From positions 1-6,247 of the forward strand of contig CAJXWI010000163.1 of NCBI GenBank assembly GCA_913062735.1: DNA of 6,247 bases, written 5' to 3'. Under the pieces are notes generated by a model. It was given only the letters and a program-made list of their open reading frames with translations, did not search any database and was not told where the DNA came from. Below are positions 1 to 3,984 of the stretch, piece by piece (within the stretch, counting starts at the first letter, position 1; each line of letters starts with the position of its first letter). A program made the translations under genes and the position numbers. The DNA comes from an uncultured Arcobacter sp. Its GTDB lineage: Bacteria > Campylobacterota > Campylobacteria > Campylobacterales > Arcobacteraceae.

Positions 1-737
1 TTCTCTATAGATACTTTTTTAAGCTCGACAACTTTTCCTTCTGAATTCACAGTAACTTCATCACCTTTTGTCAAAAGAGTGAGTATGCGTGGCGTTTCAT
101 TTTTATTGTAAACATAGGACACTTTTACTTTTCCAGAAGAAACACGAACTCTTGTAAATTTAGCTAACTTTTTCACTTCAAAACTTGTACCTAATACCTG
201 AATTTGTGTACTTCCTGATGTAATAATAAAAGGTCTCTTTACATCTCTGTTTATATCAAAAAGAACTTGACCTTCTAGAAGTTCAACTCTTCTCTCATTT
301 TTATAAAACACTATATTGATTTTACTTTTTGCATCCAATGCAAGAAGCGAACCATCTGGCAAAGGTACTTCATTAATCGGTTTTATTTCACTTATTAAAG
401 TATGAATATAAGAAGGGGAATAATACTCATTTACCTTAAAAACCCCTACACAAACAGCTAGAATAAAAACAGCTGCACTTGCATAGTACTTTAAGTTTTC
501 AAAGATTTTTGATCTTTTATCTGTTGATAAAACCTCTTGCTCTAAATTATTCAGATATTCATCATCAAAAGAAGCACAAATATTTTCTAGTTTAGTGATT
601 GCATCATAGTTTTTTTTATGTTCGATATCAGCATTTAACCATCTTAAAAAAAGTTTTTCTTGGCTTAGACTTAGACCTTCTTTATTACAAGAGTGCCAGT
701 ATGATGCTTCATTATCTAGTTTTTTATTTTTAATCAT
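1..737 (-). CDS. FecR-type anti-sigma factor (C-terminus cut by window edge)
   Basis: Inner-membrane anti-sigma regulator that relays the receptor's periplasmic signal to its partner ECF sigma factor. The first 245 residues are visible and the frame is still open at base 1. FecR proteins are usually about 320 residues, so roughly 75 are missing, including the part expected to contact the receptor STN domain. Residues about 10-47 match the cytoplasmic DUF4880 sigma-binding region (EASYWHS, GLSLSQE, FLRWLNAD, then H40 and Y44). A single membrane helix spans about 83-103. The periplasmic FecR domain begins near residue 122 and shows LPDGSLLALDAKS, the RRVELLEGQVLFDI strand, RPFII, and VLGTSFEV. 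The ATG at 737-735 lies inside the end of the sigma gene, an 8-base overlap that suggests translational coupling; upstream there is only a weak GGGAA ribosome site. Family assignment is secure; the exact signal partner is inferred from proximity. Confidence 0.93.
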   Translation of the reverse strand, partial: MIKNKKLDNEASYWHSCNKEGLSLSQEKLFLRWLNADIEHKKNYDAITKLENICASFDDEYLNNLEQEVLSTDKRSKIFENLKYYASAAVFILAVCVGVFKVNEYYSPSYIHTLISEIKPINEVPLPDGSLLALDAKSKINIVFYKNERRVELLEGQVLFDINRDVKRPFIITSGSTQIQVLGTSFEVKKLAKFTRVRVSSGKVKVSYVYNKNETPRILTLLTKGDEVTVNSEGKVVELKKVSIE

Positions 738-1269
738 ACAATTCCCATTCGTCTAAATCTATTTGTTCTTTAACTTTTGTTATACCTCTTGTAATGTGTT
801 TTTGTACAGCATTAACACTAATTCCCATGATTTCAGATATTTTTTTTCGTGAGTAACCTTTCATTATATGTAAAACAAAAGCTTGTTTACTTCGTAGAGG
901 TAAGTTTTCTATTATGCTTTTGATATCATCTTCTCTTGAATTAATCAAAGCTATTTCTTCGGGTTGTTCTTTTTTTGGAATAAAGTGTTCTGCTTCTTCG
1001 TAAATTACTTTTGGGAGTTTTTCTCTTTTTCGCACCTTATCAACTACAAGATTTCTAGCCACCTTATACAAAAAAGCACGCTCGTTTTTTATTTCTATTG
1101 TTTTTGACTTTTCTATAGTCTTCAAATAGGTTTCTTGTATGATATCTGTTGATTTTTCTTTGTCACCTATCATTCTTTGAACATAGTAAACAAGTTCATT
1201 ATAGTACTTTGTCATAGCTCCCAATTCTTTTTGATAGATATTATCAAAAAGAAACTTAGAAACTTCCAT
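730..1269 (-). CDS. ECF sigma factor, FecI-like
   Basis: Extracytoplasmic-function sigma-70 factor, expected to direct RNA polymerase to iron-uptake promoters when released or activated by the adjacent FecR. It has 179 residues, normal for the family. Region 2 covers about residues 20-86, with DIIQETYLKTIE and the FLYKVARNLVVDKVRKRE helix that contacts the -10 element. Region 4 covers about 113-168, with IENLPLRSKQAFVLH followed by a helix-turn-helix (GYSRKKISEIMGISVNAVQK). The ATG at 1269-1267 has no clear ribosome site. An in-frame ATG at 1215-1213 (residue 19) matches where many short FecI proteins begin and has GGGAG just upstream, though too close to be ideal. The gene overlaps fecR by 8 bases. 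A 118-base gap separates it from the upstream exported-protein gene, so it may have its own promoter. Paralogue identity within the FecI family is not determined. Confidence 0.93.
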   Translation of the reverse strand: MEVSKFLFDNIYQKELGAMTKYYNELVYYVQRMIGDKEKSTDIIQETYLKTIEKSKTIEIKNERAFLYKVARNLVVDKVRKREKLPKVIYEEAEHFIPKKEQPEEIALINSREDDIKSIIENLPLRSKQAFVLHIMKGYSRKKISEIMGISVNAVQKHITRGITKVKEQIDLDEWELYD

Positions 1270-1284
1270 GCTAAAATAATTTTA

Positions 1285-1299
1285 AAAATAACTTATTTT
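1285..1299. promoter_or_regulatory. Possible Fur-box-like operator upstream of the sigma gene
   Basis: A perfect 7-1-7 inverted repeat, AAAATAA-C-TTATTTT on the plus strand, sits 16 bases upstream of the sigma factor ATG. Its shape matches the 7-1-7 architecture of Fur operators (for example TAATAATnATTATTA in Helicobacter), but it lacks the central AAT-ATT step order, and AT-rich DNA makes short palindromes by chance. On the minus strand a TAAAAT sequence (1300-1295) that could be a -10 element overlaps the repeat. The operator role is inference only. Confidence 0.25.
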
Positions 1300-1373
1300 A
1301 TGTCATATTCCTACTAATAAGACGTAGAAATATCATGAATAGGACAAAGAGAAAAAAGAATTTATAAATTTAG

Positions 1374-1390
1374 TAAAAAAGTCTTTTTTA
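1374..1390 (-). terminator. Weak palindrome at the stop codon of the exported-protein gene
   Basis: A 17-base perfect palindrome (8-1-8) of an A-run, GTC and a T-run includes the TAA stop at 1390-1388. As RNA it gives about seven A-U pairs around a three-base loop, and its T-run is part of the stem rather than following it. It could weakly attenuate transcription into the sigma gene but is not a convincing terminator. Confidence 0.2.
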
Positions 1391-1927
1391 AGTAATATTT
1401 TCATTACGTTTTCTAATTTCCTTGATTATTTTTTCTGTATTTTTAAAAGAGAAATAAATTGCAAGTAAGAATAAAATCAAGCACATTGTAAAAAGAAATA
1501 TTGTTAAATTACCCCAAATATTCGTATTATTCTTAGCTTGTGACAATTGTGTTGTCATAGTATTTGAAGCTGTTTTCATTGTTTCCATACCATTAACTTG
1601 ACTCTCTTGGTTTTTTGAAAAACCTTCTTTAGGACTAATTCCTACTTGAGTAAGTACATGATCAGGCCCACCATCCAAAACTATTTGATAAGCTTCATTA
1701 GGAATACTTATTGTAAGTTCACTCTCATAAGGCAATCTTTTTTTATATAGTATTGCGCCAGTACGAAGAGATTCAAACCTTATCATAGCTCCTGCTGCTT
1801 TATCACCTGTATCATAAGCACCTACAATTGTAAGCGTATTATCTTCATTATCTAGTACTTCCATTAGCAAGTTATGTGAAAAACCAAGTGTACAAAACAA
1901 ACCTAAAGCTATTAAAATTTTCTTCAT
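1388..1927 (-). CDS. Exported Ig-like domain protein with C-terminal membrane anchor (NikL/DUF4198-like)
   Basis: Function not established. The 179-residue protein has a signal peptide (KK then a hydrophobic stretch to about residue 17, likely cleaved in LGFS|HN), a predicted beta-sandwich periplasmic domain at about 18-98, a polar Q/N/T/M-rich linker at about 99-136, one membrane helix at about 139-161, and a basic cytoplasmic tail (KIIKEIRKR). The domain has the rhythm of carboxypeptidase-regulatory-like folds: a VGAYDTGDKAAGAMIRF strand pair, a middle ELTISIPNEAYQIVL, and a closing GGPDHV. The only histidines are H18, predicted to be the mature N-terminus, and H90 in GGPDH. From memory this pattern resembles NikL and DUF4198 components of nickel/cobalt transporters, suggesting metal binding. 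The ATG has a good AAAGGA site at 1938-1933 that overlaps the stop of the PepSY gene 9 bases upstream, so it is co-transcribed with the reductase and probably assists it. Coding status is very likely; the NikL-like call is tentative. Confidence 0.85.
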   Translation of the reverse strand: MKKILIALGLFCTLGFSHNLLMEVLDNEDNTLTIVGAYDTGDKAAGAMIRFESLRTGAILYKKRLPYESELTISIPNEAYQIVLDGGPDHVLTQVGISPKEGFSKNQESQVNGMETMKTASNTMTTQLSQAKNNTNIWGNLTIFLFTMCLILFLLAIYFSFKNTEKIIKEIRKRNENIT

Positions 1928-1936
1928 ATTTTTCCT

Positions 1937-3514
1937 TTATAGTATTCTAGTCCAAAATTTTTGTGCTTCATCTCTAGAATTTGGTAGTTTCACACTTACA
2001 TAAAATAAGATAAGAGCAAAAATAAAAAGTCCTATATCCACTCCTAAAATATTCCCCATGTTTTCATTCCATAATCTTACAGGTGAAAAACCACTAGAAT
2101 AAAAGTGAATAAATGGTGAGATAATAAAAAAAACTGAAGCAATTTTTAAAAATTGTTTTGCTGTTTCATAAGAGTTTATTTTATAACAAGCCCAAGTATA
2201 TGTGCCTATCCAAAAAATTGCAAACATTCCTTTTTGAAAAAGAAACCTATCTTGCATATCAAAAGGCAAAATCCATTGCAAGACAAACAATAGCCCAGTT
2301 GCAGGGATAACCCCTATCATTACAGCTAAAGATAGTTTTCCCATACCTTGGTAAACAGGAATATCTTTAGGAAAAACTTTTGCTTTTTTCTCCAACCATA
2401 ATAAAACTCCAAAACCCAAAGCAAAAGCAGAAATAAGCATTATAAAAACTACAAAAAACCTTGTAAAAGTATCAACTCCAAATAATTTATGAAGAAACAT
2501 CGTACTGTCATAAATGAGTCCAGACCAGTGTTTATCCATTACTTTTTGCTGAGAGATCAAAGTTCCATCAATCCCTTTTAGCGTAACACTAGGGTCATTT
2601 GATGTTCCGTTTAAAAAAGGCATATACGGATTATAACCTTCAAGTTTAACTTGAGCACTTGAATCTTTCCAGTTAATTAAAATTATTTTATTAAAATTAA
2701 TTTCAGGGTTAATTTTTTGTGCTATTTTTATAAGTTCATTCATTTTTAACATAGGCACGATATCGTTCTTTTTTTCAATTCTAGGTAAATCAGGAAATAA
2801 AACAGGATTCGTTAGTTTCCACTCTTGAAAAGTCTCACCTTTGGAAGCAACGTAAGTCATAGGCATAGACATAGTCCAACCTATGTTCATCAAGGCCCCT
2901 GTTAAAGTGATGATAATAAAAGGAGGAAAAACCCAAGTAAATATTTTTCTATGCCATTTTGAAAATCTACTTTGAGCATTTTTACCTGTATCATTAAACT
3001 TTTTTACAAGTACTAAAACAACCCCACCTACTACTAAAAATAAACCAGCAACTGCCACAAAACCAAAAAGCCAATAACCAAAATCTTTTAAAGGCCTTCC
3101 ATAATGCATATGATTTAAAAACATTGCAAGTTGAGACTGTTTGCCCTCGTTTTTCACTTCTTCATTGGTATTTGGATTAAAAATTCTTCTTTTTGTAAAA
3201 GGAGCAGATATTGTAAGTGAGGGATTTCCTAAATATCCAGGAAGTCTTATTTGAACTCCATTTATCATAGGATAGTCAGGCTCATCTAAAACAGGATCAA
3301 TCATTGCTGAGTAGTTTATATTTCTAATATCTGGCATTGCATAATGTTTTGAAGGTTTTTCCCAAGCAGATACATAAGGAAGTACAATAGCAAATATTCC
3401 AAAAAACACTGATATATACATAAATAAAGAGAAAGTAATCCCTACAACTACATGTACTCGTAAAAGTCTTTGATTCCCCTGTCTACTTGCTTCTTTTTGT
3501 ATTGATTCATTCAT
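1937..3514 (-). CDS. PepSY-TM membrane protein, FoxB/PiuB-type siderophore-iron reductase
   Basis: A 525-residue inner-membrane protein of the PepSY-associated TM family. Studied members such as FoxB of Pseudomonas bind two hemes and reduce ferric siderophores to free iron in the periplasm. The order is a short cytoplasmic N-terminus, helix 1 at about 20-48 with H21 (RLLRVHVVVG), a periplasmic segment to about 140 with HMHYGRP (H135, H137), helix 2 at about 145-171, WHRKIF (H188) leading into helix 3 at about 192-214, and a large PepSY periplasmic region at about 220-345 ending in KHW and FLHKLFG (H329, H342). Five further hydrophobic stretches follow, from about 350 to 509. These membrane-flanking histidines are candidate heme ligands; exact ligands are not assigned here. 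AAGG at 3525-3522 lies 7 bases before the ATG and overlaps the stop of the preceding gene. Substrate is unknown; role is inferred from family and from the receptor next door. Confidence 0.92.
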   Translation of the reverse strand: MNESIQKEASRQGNQRLLRVHVVVGITFSLFMYISVFFGIFAIVLPYVSAWEKPSKHYAMPDIRNINYSAMIDPVLDEPDYPMINGVQIRLPGYLGNPSLTISAPFTKRRIFNPNTNEEVKNEGKQSQLAMFLNHMHYGRPLKDFGYWLFGFVAVAGLFLVVGGVVLVLVKKFNDTGKNAQSRFSKWHRKIFTWVFPPFIIITLTGALMNIGWTMSMPMTYVASKGETFQEWKLTNPVLFPDLPRIEKKNDIVPMLKMNELIKIAQKINPEINFNKIILINWKDSSAQVKLEGYNPYMPFLNGTSNDPSVTLKGIDGTLISQQKVMDKHWSGLIYDSTMFLHKLFGVDTFTRFFVVFIMLISAFALGFGVLLWLEKKAKVFPKDIPVYQGMGKLSLAVMIGVIPATGLLFVLQWILPFDMQDRFLFQKGMFAIFWIGTYTWACYKINSYETAKQFLKIASVFFIISPFIHFYSSGFSPVRLWNENMGNILGVDIGLFIFALILFYVSVKLPNSRDEAQKFWTRIL

Positions 3515-3523
3515 TCAAAGGCC

Positions 3524-3838
3524 TTAAAGATTATAAAAAATAACTAATAATATTGAAAATATAAAAGAGGGAACAAAAACTCTCATCAAAGCAATCCATT
3601 TTGTAAGAGCTATACTTATCCATAAAGAACACATAGCCCAAACAATAGTATGAAAAACTATTGGTACAGTTAAACTTTCTCCAACCGTTCCAGGAAGTAT
3701 ATAAACTAATAAAGTCATAGCCAAATAAGAAAGAAAGCAGCCACCAAAAATAGAACATATTGTTCTAAATAAACCTATTTTTCTTCCATTGTTTTCTATT
3801 TTTGATAGTTCTTTATATAAAGCATAATATTTATTCAA
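3524..3838 (-). CDS. Small three-helix membrane protein, DUF3649-like, TTG start
   Basis: A 104-residue integral membrane protein with a polar, charged N-terminus (about 1-22) and three hydrophobic helices at about 24-48, 56-77 and 86-102. The helix 1 region, with R25, FGGCFLSYLAMTLL, then P49 and E54, and the later CSLWISIA, follows the pattern of DUF3649 proteins, which are commonly encoded between TonB-dependent siderophore receptors and PepSY-TM reductases; their biochemical role is not known. The start is TTG at 3838-3836. It is chosen because AAAGGA at 3849-3844 sits 5 bases upstream and because the next in-frame ATG (residue 41) would delete helix 1. The gene ends 9 bases before the PepSY ATG, so the two are almost certainly co-translated. 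It probably supports assembly or electron/iron transfer by the reductase; that is inference from position. Confidence 0.82.
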   Translation of the reverse strand: MNKYYALYKELSKIENNGRKIGLFRTICSIFGGCFLSYLAMTLLVYILPGTVGESLTVPIVFHTIVWAMCSLWISIALTKWIALMRVFVPSFIFSILLVIFYNL

Positions 3839-3843
3839 GTTTT

Positions 3844-3849
3844 TCCTTT
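3844..3849 (-). promoter_or_regulatory. Ribosome binding site that decides the TTG start of the DUF3649-like gene
   Basis: AAAGGA on the minus strand lies 5 bases before the TTG at 3838. The same hexamer precedes the ATG at 1927 with similar spacing, which supports TTG as a genuine start rather than a later ATG. Confidence 0.7.
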
Positions 3850-3869
3850 AAAAAGTAAGTCGCTTCCAT

Positions 3870-3875
3870 AATATA
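3870..3875 (-). promoter_or_regulatory. Possible -10 element for the DUF3649-PepSY-exported protein operon
   Basis: TATATT on the minus strand, in CTTATATTATGG, lies about 32 bases upstream of the TTG start and downstream of the strong hairpin at 3910-3941. There is no clear -35; epsilonproteobacterial sigma-70 promoters often lack one. If the hairpin terminates the receptor transcript, a promoter here, or an ECF-dependent one in the same interval, would be needed for the next three genes. Weak sequence evidence. Confidence 0.3.
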
Positions 3876-3909
3876 AGACGGATTAGGTGATAAAAACGGA
3901 CAGGTTTAG

Positions 3910-3941
3910 AAAAAGACTTTGAGAATTTTCAAAGTCTTTTT
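3910..3941 (-). terminator. Intrinsic terminator after the receptor gene (symmetric, could act both ways)
   Basis: A perfect 13-base-pair stem (AAAAAGACTTTGA paired with TCAAAGTCTTTTT) closes a 6-base loop. The mixed core GACTTTGA is flanked by an A-run on one side and a T-run on the other, so the RNA from either strand has a hairpin followed by U residues. It lies 43 bases beyond the receptor stop codon and ahead of the DUF3649-like gene. No plus-strand gene enters it within the window, so the minus direction is the relevant one. Confidence 0.82.
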
Positions 3942-3984
3942 AAATAACGCTCATTTAAGTAGCCTTATTTATATAAAAATTCTA

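Noticed and set aside
3531..3758. 75-residue minus-strand open frame inside the DUF3649-like gene
   Set aside because: It is a shifted-frame shadow of the hydrophobic gene at 3524-3838, with no ribosome site of its own and no family resemblance.
1388..3838. A nickel or cobalt transporter locus, suggested by the NikL-like protein
   Set aside because: No NikM/CbiM, NikQ or NikO component is present. The receptor is of the siderophore type, with a FecI/FecR pair and a PepSY reductase, so iron is the simpler reading.
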